Positions 8,757 to 18,200 of a DNA stretch of 64,000 bases are shown one piece after another. The position numbers and the translations under genes were made by a program. Position 1 is the first letter of the stretch, and each line of letters begins with the position of its first letter. Source of the stretch: Deltaproteobacteria bacterium (GTDB lineage: Bacteria; Desulfobacterota; Desulfobacteria; Desulfobacterales; JAFDMD01); contig JAFDMF010000004.1 of the NCBI GenBank assembly GCA_019306065.1, forward strand, positions 16,189 through 80,188, read 5' to 3'. The notes under the pieces are model-generated. The model worked only from the letters and a program-made list of their open reading frames with translations, was not told where the DNA came from and made no database searches.

Positions 8757-9707
8757 TTAACCTTGATGCTTTATAGGCGCTTTATTTTCAATTCGTCTGA
8801 AATTAAACCAAGTATCAAAAAGTCCGGCTACTATCAGAGCAAATAATAAATATTTTATTAATATAACAGCGGCAAATAAAAGCAGTTTTACGCCCGTATT
8901 GATCTTTTTTTTCTCAAAATAATAAGATATTATTGACCAGCCCTGAAAAAAATATACGTTAAACAAAACTATAAACCCGTTTACTCCGATAAGTTTCCAA
9001 TCTCCTATGGGAAGCAGCATTAAAACGGCGCTTATTATAAAATACCATACAAATTTATCTTCGGCTCTCCAGCAATTTGGATTGCCGAAATTCGGAAATC
9101 CAATACTTTTTTCAAAGCTTCCTTTTGCAATTAAAACCGTTATAACAGATATAAGCAGCGCGCCGGATAATATAAACCCCGGTATTATTCGGACAATAAG
9201 AAACTCTAATCTTTTTATAGAAGCGGCAAAAAGCTTTATTTCGCTTTCCGATATTCCGACTTCTTTATATAAGCTTAAAATAATATTAAGATTCTTATTT
9301 ACAAAGCCAGCGGCCATCTCGAATATGCTTTTATCAACTGCATTTGCGTAAAGATAAATAAATAAAAAAGCAACAAACGCCCCGCCAATACTAGCTCTTA
9401 TTATAACGCTTTCTAACGAAAGTTTTGCTGCGGTTAATTCGCTCAATATAAAGCCCAGTATAATAAGCCATAAAAAAATTAAGGAATAAAAATCATTATC
9501 GGAAATATAAAAAATAAATAACGTAACCGATACTAAAGATATAATTGAAATTCTTCCGCCCAGCCTAAGCCGATAAAAAAAAACGGGCAAAGGGGTAAAA
9601 ATCGCGCATAATCCTCCTAAAAACGGAAGCATTATCGGTATGAAATATAAAGAAATTATTATTCCAAATTCACAAATAACGCTTTTTATTTCATTTGTAT
9701 GTTTCAC
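8757..9707 (-). CDS. DUF2232 multipass membrane protein
   Basis: 316 residues with about eight hydrophobic segments, the first at residues 10-35 (IIISLYFIPIMLPFLGGL). Its position between rpsR and rplI is where DUF2232 proteins sit in many Deltaproteobacteria and relatives, and size and topology fit. The function is unproven; a link to envelope or substrate transport has been suggested for this fold. The context supports co-transcription with ribosomal genes. The family call is based on position and character, not on a decisive motif. Confidence 0.75.
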   Translation of the reverse strand: MKHTNEIKSVICEFGIIISLYFIPIMLPFLGGLCAIFTPLPVFFYRLRLGGRISIISLVSVTLFIFYISDNDFYSLIFLWLIILGFILSELTAAKLSLESVIIRASIGGAFVAFLFIYLYANAVDKSIFEMAAGFVNKNLNIILSLYKEVGISESEIKLFAASIKRLEFLIVRIIPGFILSGALLISVITVLIAKGSFEKSIGFPNFGNPNCWRAEDKFVWYFIISAVLMLLPIGDWKLIGVNGFIVLFNVYFFQGWSIISYYFEKKKINTGVKLLLFAAVILIKYLLFALIVAGLFDTWFNFRRIENKAPIKHQG

Positions 9708-9800
9708 TATTTTTTATGCTTATAATTAAGATACAAAGTTATAAAGTTATAACGACCCTTTTTTGTGTCTTAATTTAATAACAGACATTTTATAATATCT

Positions 9801-10067
9801 TTAATTCAGATTCCCAATATAAGGCAGCAAAGCGATCATTCTCGCGCGCTTAATTGCCAATGTTAGTTTACGCTGATGTTTTGCGCAGGTGCCGGAAACG
9901 CGCCGAGGTATTATTCTGCCTCTTTCGGTTATAAAGTAGCGCAAATTTTTAGGCTGTTTATAATCAATTTCCTTGCTCGAATCTATACAAAAACGGCATA
10001 CGCGGCGTCTTGGATATACTCTTTTGCCTCTTTGTCTTTTTGTTCTGTAATTATTATCGTATGCCAT
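9801..10067 (-). CDS. rpsR: 30S ribosomal protein S18
   Basis: 88 residues. Arg/Lys-rich N-terminus, a cysteine pair (C24 and C27 in CRFC) and CAKH at 61-64, which could bind zinc, then the S18 core [17 protein letters not shown] region and [11 protein letters not shown]. The start follows the rpsF stop by one base, indicating translational coupling. Many bacteria place ssb between rpsF and rpsR; here it is at 29421. Confidence 0.97.
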   Translation of the reverse strand: MAYDNNYRTKRQRGKRVYPRRRVCRFCIDSSKEIDYKQPKNLRYFITERGRIIPRRVSGTCAKHQRKLTLAIKRARMIALLPYIGNLN

Positions 10068-10068
10068 G

Positions 10069-10476
10069 TTATTCTTCCTCTATGTTATTATTTTTTTCTT
10101 CGTTGCTTTCATCCGTTTCCTTTTTAGACTCGGATTCGTCCGGCTTGTCTTTTTCGGCGTTTTGCGCGGCTATTTTTTCCGGATCCGTATCTTTGTCTAT
10201 AAGAATGGTCATATATTTTAAAATGGCCTCGTCTATTTTAAAATTTCTTTCTAATTCCGCTACAAGTTCTCCGTCTCCGCAATAATCAAGCCTTACATAG
10301 TAACCTCGTCTCTTCTTTTTGATGTCGTAAGCAAGTTTTCTATCTCCCCATTTGTCAAATTCTATTACGGAGCCTTTTTTTTCTTCGACTATGTCGGACG
10401 CTTTTTTAAAAAGCTTTTTTCGTTTCTCTTCGCCTTCGGCCGAATCAATAATAAAGATGGTTTCATATCTTCTCAT
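10069..10476 (-). CDS. rpsF: 30S ribosomal protein S6
   Basis: 135 residues. [30 protein letters not shown] and [17 protein letters not shown] are standard S6 motifs. Acidic/Lys-rich residues 105-135 form a disordered tail common in S6. First gene of the cluster; a good purine-rich ribosome-binding site (AGGAGGAAAGG) precedes the ATG. S6 binds S18 on the small-subunit platform. Confidence 0.97.
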   Translation of the reverse strand: MRRYETIFIIDSAEGEEKRKKLFKKASDIVEEKKGSVIEFDKWGDRKLAYDIKKKRRGYYVRLDYCGDGELVAELERNFKIDEAILKYMTILIDKDTDPEKIAAQNAEKDKPDESESKKETDESNEEKNNNIEEE

Positions 10477-10665
10477 ATTTTTCCTTTCCTCCTTTCGGAT
10501 ATTAAGCCCTTATTTTGATATTTATAAATCCAAGCATATTATATCTTATAAGAGCAAGGGGTTAATAAAACTTTTTTAATTAACACTACTAAACTATTTG
10601 TGTCAATTAAAAAGATACAAAGGATAAAAAGATTAATTACAGTTAAAAACAAATTATTAAATAAA

Positions 10666-10699
10666 GAAAAGGGCGGAGGTTTTAACCCCCGCCCTTTTC
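10666..10699. terminator. Strong intrinsic terminator
   Basis: Stem GAAAAGGGCGG / CCGCCCTTTTC with the inner GGTT/AACC also paired, one mismatch, followed by T-rich sequence on the plus strand and A-rich sequence on the other side. It ends the minus-strand transcript coming from pabA and separates it from the upstream region of rpsF. Confidence 0.85.
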
Positions 10700-10774
10700 T
10701 TTTTGCAACAACATTATAAAAACATTACAATGCAGCGTTTCTATCGAAACAGAATAACATATTTATTTTATATA

Positions 10775-10993
10775 TTAATAAAGCGCTTGCAAATATTGTA
10801 ATTTTGTCTCTTGTAGCTGCTTTTTTAATCTTATGCTGTCTATTTTTATCTCGCTTGAGTTGTTGTCTTTAATTTGATTTTTTAGATATTCAATCTTCTC
10901 TCTTAATGCCATAGCAGAGGGTTTTTTACAATTAAAATATTTAGATATAGGTTTAAAAGAGCCGGATGAAATTTTTATATAATTGTATTTAAT
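10775..10993 (-). CDS. Possible small coiled-coil protein or gene remnant
   Basis: An ATG at 10912 opens 45 codons (MALREKIEYLKNQIKD, then SIRLKKQLQETKLQYLQAL) with heptad-like charged/leucine spacing. The frame is open further upstream to 10993, overlapping the end of pabA (SSGSFKPISKYFN), without an obvious start. No ribosome-binding site is clear. It sits just before the terminator at 10666. Either a genuine short gene or the tail of a decayed one; I do not recognise it. Confidence 0.35.
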   Translation of the reverse strand: MKYNYIKISSGSFKPISKYFNCKKPSAMALREKIEYLKNQIKDNNSSEIKIDSIRLKKQLQETKLQYLQALY

Positions 10994-11570
10994 GTTTGCT
11001 TATATTTAAAAAATTTTCGGCTATTATGCCGCCGTATTCCGTTAAAAAGCTTTCGGGGTGGAATTGAACGCCGTAGATATTATGGTTGGGGTATTCTATT
11101 CCCATTATTATGCCGTCTTCGGTTTTTGCGGTTGTTTTAAGGGGCGAAGCGGGACTTAATTGGGCTGTTAAGGAATGGTATCTTGCGGCGTTAAAAGAAG
11201 TTTTTATGTTTTTAAATAATCGGCTGCCGTTGTGATATATTAAAGAGGTTTTGCCGTGAACGGGAACGGGCGCTTTTACGGTTTTGCCTCCGAATGCCTC
11301 GTTTATGCTTTGCATTCCCAAACATACGCCAAGTACGGGCGTTTTTTTCGCAAGTTTTTTTATTAAAGCAACAGATATTCCCGCATTCTGCGGATATTTC
11401 GGACCCGGGCTTATAATGACGTAATCCGGTTTTATTTTTTCAACATAACTAACGGATGTTTTGTCGTTTCTGCAAACGGTTATATCCAGATTGAACGGCA
11501 TAAAAAGCTGAACCAGATTGTATGTAAAGGAATCGTAATTGTCTAAAACAAATAATTTTTTTAAAGTCAT
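10989..11570 (-). CDS. Glutamine amidotransferase, anthranilate/aminodeoxychorismate synthase component II
   Basis: 193 residues, a single class I GATase domain: oxyanion loop SPGPKYPQNAG, nucleophile Cys83 in GVCLGMQ, and His171/Glu173 in FHPESF, giving a complete triad. It supplies ammonia from glutamine to chorismate for folate (PabA) or tryptophan (TrpG). No component I or trp genes are adjacent, so the choice is open. It starts five bases after the PHP protein stop, in one transcript with it. Confidence 0.9.
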   Translation of the reverse strand: MTLKKLFVLDNYDSFTYNLVQLFMPFNLDITVCRNDKTSVSYVEKIKPDYVIISPGPKYPQNAGISVALIKKLAKKTPVLGVCLGMQSINEAFGGKTVKAPVPVHGKTSLIYHNGSRLFKNIKTSFNAARYHSLTAQLSPASPLKTTAKTEDGIIMGIEYPNHNIYGVQFHPESFLTEYGGIIAENFLNISKH

Positions 11571-11575
11571 TGTAT

Positions 11576-12217
11576 CTACAATATTAGATTACGCGCATTT
11601 TTTTGCATTGTTTTAAAATCTTGTTCGTCAAGCCCCGCGCCGCATACTATTTTTTTTGCGGTTTCTTTGTTTATAAGATTATTCGGAGAATGAGTATCGG
11701 TATTGATAACTATTTTTGCTCCGATTTTTTTTGCAAGTCTCGCTACGTGTCCGTTTGTTAAGCTGTGCCCTGCTCTTGCGGTTATTTCTAACATAACATT
11801 TTTTTCTTTTGCAAGTAATGTTTCTTGTTCTGTTATTAATCCGGGATGGGCTAATATGTCTGCGCCCGCTTCTATTGCAGCGCGGTTTGTTCCGGGCGCT
11901 ACGGGTTCGGCTATTGTTTCGCCGTGAACTATAACTATTTTTGCGCCGAGTTTTTTTGCGTTTTGAACTTTGTTTTTTATTATTTGGGGCGGAACGTGGG
12001 TTATTTCTATGCCTGGTATTACTTTTATATTTTTTAATATGTCGTTTAACTCTGCGGCTATTGCTATTATTTTGGGTATTATAAAATTCATGTTGGAGCC
12101 GTCGTCATGATCGGTAAGCGCTATTGCTTTTACTCCTATGCTTTGGGCTCTGCGGACAAGTTCCGCAGGAATTAATTCTCCGTCAGAATATATTGTATGG
12201 GCGTGTAGGTCTATCAT
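11576..12217 (-). CDS. PHP-domain histidinol-phosphatase-like phosphoesterase
   Basis: 213 residues. MIDLHAHTIYSDG (metal-ligand HxH), ALTDHDD, PGIEITH, VIVHGE and NTDTHS place the metal-binding residues in PHP order. This compact form is common in Deltaproteobacteria and is usually annotated as histidinol phosphate phosphatase family, but the substrate is uncertain (histidinol phosphate or another phosphoester). It lies between a DpnII-type endonuclease and a GATase. The GATase spacing implies co-transcription. Confidence 0.85.
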   Translation of the reverse strand: MIDLHAHTIYSDGELIPAELVRRAQSIGVKAIALTDHDDGSNMNFIIPKIIAIAAELNDILKNIKVIPGIEITHVPPQIIKNKVQNAKKLGAKIVIVHGETIAEPVAPGTNRAAIEAGADILAHPGLITEQETLLAKEKNVMLEITARAGHSLTNGHVARLAKKIGAKIVINTDTHSPNNLINKETAKKIVCGAGLDEQDFKTMQKNARNLIL

Positions 12218-12232
12218 TTTTGCGTTGTTCTC

Positions 12233-13135
12233 CTAAAATTTTTCTATAATCTTAGTCAAATATCCTTTTTGCAGGGTTTGAAGGTTGAGTAAAAAATCGG
12301 AATTATCAAAATATTCTCTTAATGGGTTGGCGCTTGTTAGCCAGCCGCATCCGTCCGTAACCCATATAAATGTTATTTTCTGATTGTTCCAGTGCGAATT
12401 CATTTTTATGTATTCGGTTGCCGTAGATTTTAGTTTGGAACCGCCTCCGCCGTAAAAATTTGTTTCGATGAAGTAAAGTTTTCCTTTTTTATTAATGGCA
12501 AAATCTACAATTCTTGATGTTTTGTCTTGAGTTACGGATATATTCCATTTGGATTTTATTTTCTTTGCCGTAGCCTGACATAAATATCTTGCGTCGGCGT
12601 TTTTGCAGGTATCGATAACAAAGTTTTCAACTATTGCTTCCATTAATTTTCCGCCTCTGTTTTTTCTGGCGTTGCTATTTAAACCCGCTTCTACGCCGGT
12701 AACATAATCGGGAACGCTTTTGATTTTTTGTTGAGATAATAGGTCTCCGATGCCGGAATTAACAATAAATTTAGCAAAATTATTCGCCTGTTCTTTTGTC
12801 GGAGATTTTATGGAAAAATCAAAATTTTGATATATGAAACGATTAACGTCAACTAAAACTTGAACGGATTTTTCTCTTATTGCAAGCAAAAAAGGGATTG
12901 CTTTTATAATTTTAGGGTATTCGATTATTAGATTTTCGGTTTCTTCTAATATATTTTTTTTGCCTATTAAGGTATTTAAAAGATTTAACTCTTTTTCAAT
13001 CGAAGCTATATTTCCCAATACTTTTTTCCAATCGACAAAATAGTCCCATTGCGTAATTTTACTTTTTAATGTGTCTATAAGATAATTAAAGTATTCTTCT
13101 TCTGTTTTGTCTGCAATTTTGCATATTTTTTTCAT
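12233..13135 (-). CDS. Type II restriction endonuclease, DpnII/MboI family (GATC)
   Basis: 300 residues. VTGVEAGLNSNARKNRGG at about residues 145-162 and the PD-(D/E)XK-type centre VDFAINKKGKLYFIETNFYG (Asp211, Glu224, Asn226) followed by GGGGSKLK are characteristic of R.DpnII relatives. These cut unmethylated GATC; the specificity is inferred from the family. It lies 170 bases downstream of a GATC-type methyltransferase, in the same orientation. Length matches the family and the reading frame is intact, so the system could be active. Confidence 0.9.
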   Translation of the reverse strand: MKKICKIADKTEEEYFNYLIDTLKSKITQWDYFVDWKKVLGNIASIEKELNLLNTLIGKKNILEETENLIIEYPKIIKAIPFLLAIREKSVQVLVDVNRFIYQNFDFSIKSPTKEQANNFAKFIVNSGIGDLLSQQKIKSVPDYVTGVEAGLNSNARKNRGGKLMEAIVENFVIDTCKNADARYLCQATAKKIKSKWNISVTQDKTSRIVDFAINKKGKLYFIETNFYGGGGSKLKSTATEYIKMNSHWNNQKITFIWVTDGCGWLTSANPLREYFDNSDFLLNLQTLQKGYLTKIIEKF

Positions 13136-13306
13136 AAGTTTATGTTTCGATTGGCAGACGCATAATTTGTTTGCGTCTAATATTAATTATTAAGGTTTTT
13201 ACGTTTATAATAAGATACAAAAATACTAAAAGCGTAAAATTTGCAATGTGCAATGTTTAAAAGGCTGCAATGTAAAATCTCTGCCGTTTTATTGTATAAT
13301 CTTATT

Positions 13307-14152
13307 TTACGGCAATAAGCCGTATTCCTCCTCCTCTTCTTGTAAGCGGCAGTCGGAAGTTGACGAGCTGCATAACTCGTCTTTAAGTCTCGGTATTGCA
13401 TATTTGTCGAGATATTTTTTTTCAAAATCTATTCCTACAAACTTACGCTTATGTCTTATTGCGGCGACTCCCGTGGTCGCGCTGCCGCAAAAGGGATCTA
13501 AAACTGTGTCTCCTTCGGCGCTTGAAGCCGTTATTATTCTTTCTAATAAAGCTTCCGGCTTTTGAGTGGGGTGTTTTCCGTATTTTTTTTCTCCGTTTTT
13601 AGGGGTGCCTATTGCCCATACGCTTCTCATTTGTTTATCCGGCTTTTTTATAATGTCTTGGCTAAAATCGCTATGCTTCATTAACTTATAATTAAAGATA
13701 TGTTTGGCGTTTTTATTTTTTTTTACCCATAAAAGCGTTTCATGGCTTGCGGTAAACATTCTGCAGGAAAGATTCGGAGACGCGTTGGGCTTATACCAGC
13801 AGACGTCGTTAAGAATATGCCATCCTTGCTTTTGAAGGATATATCCGCATAAATATATGGAATGATAGGTTCCGGAAATCCATAATGAGCCGTCTGATTT
13901 TAAAACGGTCCGGCAAGCTTTTATCCAGTTATAATGAAACTTAAAATCCTCTTCCGCGCCTTTACTTTTATCCCATGTTCCTTTATTAACGCCGACTCTT
14001 TTGCCTGCATGGCAGGTAAAACCGCCGTTTGATAAATTATACGGCGGATCTGCAAAAATAAGGTCTATACTTTCGGAAGGCAATTGTTTAAGCGTATTTA
14101 TAATATCGCCGTAAAAAAGCCTAATTCCTATTTTTTCAAAATACGGTTTCAA
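13307..14152 (-). CDS. Adenine-specific DNA methyltransferase, DpnA-like (beta class)
   Basis: 281 residues. The catalytic motif DPPYNLSNGG is at residues 35-44 and the SAM-binding motif I DPFCGSATTG at about 219-228, the beta-class order. The region TCHAGKRVGVNKGTW and the GKHPTQKPEALLERII helix are typical of M2.DpnII (DpnA)-type enzymes, which methylate adenine in GATC, including single-stranded DNA. The C-terminus is an acidic tail (EEEEEYGLLP). It is the only methyltransferase of this system in view; the usual alpha-class DpnM/Dam partner is absent. Confidence 0.88.
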   Translation of the reverse strand: MKPYFEKIGIRLFYGDIINTLKQLPSESIDLIFADPPYNLSNGGFTCHAGKRVGVNKGTWDKSKGAEEDFKFHYNWIKACRTVLKSDGSLWISGTYHSIYLCGYILQKQGWHILNDVCWYKPNASPNLSCRMFTASHETLLWVKKNKNAKHIFNYKLMKHSDFSQDIIKKPDKQMRSVWAIGTPKNGEKKYGKHPTQKPEALLERIITASSAEGDTVLDPFCGSATTGVAAIRHKRKFVGIDFEKKYLDKYAIPRLKDELCSSSTSDCRLQEEEEEYGLLP

Positions 14153-14256
14153 TTTTTCACTCTATAATGTTTGTAAATATGTAATGCCGTTTTAAATTAT
14201 TTTATATGGTTATACTTAAGTTACAAAAGCGTTTTATCAAAATTTGCTTTCTGTTT

Positions 14257-14287
14257 TGTCAAGCGAAGCGAGAAATATCTTTATTAT
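14257..14287. repeat. GAGCGAAGCGAG-family repeat copy
   Basis: TGTCAAGCGAAGCGAGAAAT followed by a T-rich tail with TTATTATG, between the DpnA-like gene and the 3' end of leuS. Same unit as at 34234 and 35851. Confidence 0.65.
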
Positions 14288-14309
14288 GTAGTTCCCGTAG
14301 AAACAAATT

Positions 14310-16916
14310 TTATATTACTATATTCACTAACTTGTTTTTCACCACAATTATCTTTTTTATTGGTTTGTTATTTATAAATTTTAAAACTCTTTCGTCCGAT
14401 AGAGCTATTTCTTTTAATTTTTCGTCTTCAATATCTGGTTCGGATAGAAATTTGCTTCTTATTTTGCCGTTTACCTGCGCCGCTATCTCAACTTGATCTT
14501 TTGTAAGAGCATCTTTGCGGTATTCGGGCCATTGCGCGTTTGTTATGCCGTTTTTATGCCCTAATACCAACCATAATTCTTCGCAAACGTGGGGAACTAT
14601 GGGAGATAACAAAAGTATTGCGGTTTGAATGGCAAATTTTAAAACTTTCGGCAGATTTGGATCTTTTTTTGTATTTGTATTATCGTCTATAAGATAAAGC
14701 TCGTTTATAAGCTCCATTACCGCGCTTATTGCGGTGTTAAAATGAAAGCGGTTTTCTATGTCGTTTGTTACTCTTGCAATTGTAACATGAGTTTTTTTAT
14801 AAAGTTTTTTTATTTCTCCGGAAAGTTTATCGGGAGTATCCGTATAAGGCGACGCGGAAGCGATTGTGTTGATATTTGTATAAACTATTCTAAAAACTCT
14901 GTTGATGAATCTAAAACTTCCTTCTACGCCTGTTTTACTCCATTCCAGATCTCTTTCCGGAGGCGCGGCAAACAAACAGAATAATCTGGTTGTATCCGCT
15001 CCGTATTCGGAGATGAGCTCCGAAGGTTCTATTACGTTTTTTTTAGATTTGGACATTTTTTCCACTCTGCCGGTTTTAACTTCTCCTCCGCATATTGCGC
15101 ATTTTTTATTTTGTTTTTCCGGTTTAACTTGTTCCGGAAATAAAAATCCGCATTTCGCGCATTTATGGGTTTCTTTGCATACCATTCCCTGTGTTAACAG
15201 GTTGGTAAACGGCTCTTTATGATTAACAAATCCGAATTTGTTTAAAACTCTTGTAAAGTATCTTGAATAAAGAAGGTGTAAAACCGCATGCTCTACTCCG
15301 CCTATGTATTGATCTACAGGCATCCAATAGTTGTTTTCTTCTTTTTCTATAATTGATTTTTGATAATTCGGGCTGCAGTATCTTTCAAAATACCAAGAGG
15401 ATTCTACAAATGTATCCATTGTGTCTGTTTCTCTGCAAGCGTCCTCGGATTTGCATTGGGGGCATTTGGTTTTTTTAAAATTTGCCGCGCTTTGAAGCGG
15501 CGAGCCTTCTTTTTTTCCTATTTCAATATCTTCCGGCAAAAGAACCGGAAGGTCTTTTTCGGGAACCGGAACTATGCCGCATTTTTTACAATATATTATC
15601 GGTATGGGCGCGCCCCAGTATCTTTGACGCGATATTCCCCAGTCTCTTAATCTGAAATTTACTTTTTTATCTCCGCTTCCGTCTTTTTTAAGTTTATCCG
15701 CTATAGCCTCCATTGCGTCCGTGTTTTTTATGCCGTTAAATTCGCCGGAATTTATAAGTATTCCTTCGTCCGTATATGCTTGGGTCATTGTAAGCGGATT
15801 TAATTTTTCATCTTGCGGCTGTATTACTACTATTATTTCAAGGTTGTATTTTTTTGCAAAATCGAAGTCTCTTTGATCGTGAGCGGGAACGGACATAACC
15901 GCGCCTGTTCCGTATTCCATTAAAGCAAAGTTTGCGGTATATATTGGCATTTTTTTCTGCGTAAAAGGATTTATGCAGTATTTTCCGGTAAAAACTCCCT
16001 CTTTTTCCTGTTTTTCAAACTCTTTGTCTGTTCTGTTTAATTTTATTGTTTTTTCTACAAACTCTTTTACCGCTTTTTGCCGCTCGGTTCCTTGTGAAAG
16101 TTTTTCTACCAGAGGATGTTCCGGCGCCAAACACATAAACGTAGCTCCGAATACGGTATCTTGTCTGGTTGTAAATACCTCTATGTAATTTTGTTTTGTA
16201 TTATCTTCTAAAAAAAATTTTATTGATGCGCCTATGCTTTTGCCTATCCAGTTTTTTTGCATTAAGGTTACTTTGGGGGGCCAGCCCGGAAGTTTATCGC
16301 AACAATCCAAAAGTTCGTCCGCATAGTCGGTTATGGAAAAAAACCATTGATTAAGTTTTTTTTGGCTTACAATTTCTTTGCATCTCCAGCATGCTCCGGA
16401 TTCAACCTGCTCGTTTGCCAAAACCGTCTGACATTTTTGGCACCAATTAACATAAGACTCTTTTCTGTACGCCATTTTAGCTTTAAACATTTTTAAAAAA
16501 AGAAGCTGCTCCCATTTGTAGTATGCAGGAGAACATGTGGCAAATTCTCTATTCCAATCATAAGAAAAACCTACTCTTTTAAGCTGGCTTCTCATAGCCT
16601 CAATGTTGGAATATGTCCATTTTGCGGGATGTGTGTTATTTTCTATGGCGGCGTTTTCCGCCGGCATTCCAAAAGCGTCCCAACCCATAGGATGCATTAC
16701 GTTGTATCCGCGCATTCTTTTATAACGGGCGACAACGTCTCCTATCGCGTAGTTTCTTATGTGTCCTATATGGATTTTGCCAGAAGGATAAGGAAACATT
16801 TCAAGCAGGTAATATTTTTTTTTATTTGTATCTTTTTCTGCTTTAAATGTTTTGTTTTTTTCCCAATATTTTTGCCATTTTAATTCTATTGCTTCCGGAT
16901 TGTATTTTATATCCAT
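14310..16916 (-). CDS. leuS: Leucyl-tRNA synthetase
   Basis: 868 residues, the bacterial LeuRS length. HIGHIRNYAIGD at residues 49-60 and KMSKSKKNV near residue 630 are the class I signatures. The CP1 editing domain contains TRQDTVFGATF and GTGAVMSVPAHDQRDFDFA. Cysteine pairs (CPQCKSEDAC, CAKCGF...CAICGG) mark the zinc domains. The C-terminal anticodon-binding part runs to the stop with AQVNGKIRSKF. AGGAG upstream of the ATG at 16916 supports the start. Charges tRNA-Leu. Confidence 0.98.
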   Translation of the reverse strand: MDIKYNPEAIELKWQKYWEKNKTFKAEKDTNKKKYYLLEMFPYPSGKIHIGHIRNYAIGDVVARYKRMRGYNVMHPMGWDAFGMPAENAAIENNTHPAKWTYSNIEAMRSQLKRVGFSYDWNREFATCSPAYYKWEQLLFLKMFKAKMAYRKESYVNWCQKCQTVLANEQVESGACWRCKEIVSQKKLNQWFFSITDYADELLDCCDKLPGWPPKVTLMQKNWIGKSIGASIKFFLEDNTKQNYIEVFTTRQDTVFGATFMCLAPEHPLVEKLSQGTERQKAVKEFVEKTIKLNRTDKEFEKQEKEGVFTGKYCINPFTQKKMPIYTANFALMEYGTGAVMSVPAHDQRDFDFAKKYNLEIIVVIQPQDEKLNPLTMTQAYTDEGILINSGEFNGIKNTDAMEAIADKLKKDGSGDKKVNFRLRDWGISRQRYWGAPIPIIYCKKCGIVPVPEKDLPVLLPEDIEIGKKEGSPLQSAANFKKTKCPQCKSEDACRETDTMDTFVESSWYFERYCSPNYQKSIIEKEENNYWMPVDQYIGGVEHAVLHLLYSRYFTRVLNKFGFVNHKEPFTNLLTQGMVCKETHKCAKCGFLFPEQVKPEKQNKKCAICGGEVKTGRVEKMSKSKKNVIEPSELISEYGADTTRLFCLFAAPPERDLEWSKTGVEGSFRFINRVFRIVYTNINTIASASPYTDTPDKLSGEIKKLYKKTHVTIARVTNDIENRFHFNTAISAVMELINELYLIDDNTNTKKDPNLPKVLKFAIQTAILLLSPIVPHVCEELWLVLGHKNGITNAQWPEYRKDALTKDQVEIAAQVNGKIRSKFLSEPDIEDEKLKEIALSDERVLKFINNKPIKKIIVVKNKLVNIVI

Positions 16917-17266
16917 TTTTAAATACGGTCTCCTAATAAGTTTTAAAAAATCTTATGAAGTTGTTATTTTTCTATCTATGCAAATAATATGTTTTAGGCT
17001 TTTTGGCAAATTGATTTTGAAGATAAAAAAAAGCGCTACTAAAATTAAAACGTAAAAAAAAACAATTATACGGAAAAACGTCAAAGACATTGACAATCCA
17101 ACATATAAAAAAATTGTTACTTGAAACATATTATTGCTTATGTAATATAAGATGACTTCATAACTTCGCCTTTTGATAGACAGGAAGGAAGTTTTTTTGC
17201 CCTGTAATGTCAACGAACGCAGCGAGAAGAAATCCCTTAATTAAATTATACGCAGAGGAATAACTT
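16917..17266. other. Divergent intergenic region leuS/lgt
   Basis: 350 bases between divergently transcribed leuS and lgt. No convincing gene: a minus-strand open frame at 16953-17213 is just T-rich sequence without a ribosome-binding site. The region must hold both promoters. At 17208-17239 is a copy of the GAGCGAAGCGAG repeat (TGTCAACGAACGCAGCGAGA), preceded by GACAGGAAGGAAG. Confidence 0.5.
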
Positions 17267-18034
17267 ATGCATCCGATTTTATTTAAGTTTTTTAATATAA
17301 AAATTTATACTTACGGTTTTTTTATGGCGGTAGCTTTTTTAATGGGGCTTATATTCATTAAAAAAGAAGCTGCCCGCGTAGGCGAGTCTCCCGAAAAAAC
17401 GGGAGATTTGGCGTTTTATATAATTATATCCGGAATAATCGGAGCAAGACTATTTTATATTATTACCGATTTTAAAACATATCTTTTACATCCGCTTGAA
17501 ATCTTTAAAATATGGAACGGCGGTCTTACCTTTTACGGCGGTTTTATAGCCGCTTTTTTTACTACGATAATATATCTTAAAAAAAACAAACTTTCTCTTT
17601 TAAAAACTATGGATATTATAGCGCCCGGGGTTGCATTAGGTCATTTTTTCGGAAGAATAGGCTGTTTTTTTGCGGGTTGCTGCTATGGGAAAGAATGCGA
17701 TCTGCCATGGAGCGTTGTTTTTACAAACCAGGATACTTTGGCGCCTGCTCATATTCATCTGCACCCGACTCAGCTGTATTCCTCTTTTACTAATTTTATT
17801 ATTTTTATTATGCTGCTTTTAATAAGAAAATATAAAAAATTTAACGGAGAGATATTATTAATCTATATTTTTCTTTATGGAATAACCCGTTCTATAATAG
17901 AGATATTCAGAGGCGATTACAGAGGGCATGTTTTTTGGGAGTATATTTCAATATCTCAAATTATAGGAATAAGCGCGTCGTTAACAGCGCTTGCCGCGTT
18001 TATTTATATAAAACGCCAAAGCATAAAAAAATAA
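17267..18034 (+). CDS. lgt: Prolipoprotein diacylglyceryl transferase
   Basis: 255 residues, about seven transmembrane segments. YGFFMAVAF near the N-terminus, the Lgt signature HFFGRIGCFFAGCCYGKEC at about residues 125-143, HPTQLYSS and ITRSIIEIFRGDYRG follow the family pattern. Transfers diacylglycerol from phosphatidylglycerol to the lipobox cysteine of prolipoproteins in the inner membrane. lspA, the next enzyme, is at 35254. Confidence 0.96.
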   Translation: MHPILFKFFNIKIYTYGFFMAVAFLMGLIFIKKEAARVGESPEKTGDLAFYIIISGIIGARLFYIITDFKTYLLHPLEIFKIWNGGLTFYGGFIAAFFTTIIYLKKNKLSLLKTMDIIAPGVALGHFFGRIGCFFAGCCYGKECDLPWSVVFTNQDTLAPAHIHLHPTQLYSSFTNFIIFIMLLLIRKYKKFNGEILLIYIFLYGITRSIIEIFRGDYRGHVFWEYISISQIIGISASLTALAAFIYIKRQSIKK

Positions 18035-18080
18035 TGATTATGATGAAAATGCAGAGGAAAGCCACATTATTAAAAATATT

Positions 18081-18174
18081 TAATCACAAAAAAGAATGAT
18101 AAAATTTCGTAGAATAACAAAATAGTTTGTTCAAGTTCAAGGCGGATAAAATACGAAGTTATCCGACGAAATTT
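18081..18174. repeat. Inverted-repeat element upstream of ispF
   Basis: AAATTTCG (18102) ... CGAAATTT (18174), with imperfectly paired AATAAC/GTTAT inside. The left flank AATCACAAAAAAGAATGATA is nearly the same as the flank of the element at 48258-48323 upstream of livH; the inner part GGATAAAATACGAAGTTAT recurs near 52848. Confidence 0.7.
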
Positions 18175-18200
18175 AAACAGAGGAAAGGATATAACCAACA

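Noticed and set aside
16953..17213. Minus-strand frame of 86 codons between leuS and lgt
   Set aside because: T-rich sequence gives an apparent membrane protein; no ribosome-binding site, no family resemblance, and it overlaps a dispersed repeat.
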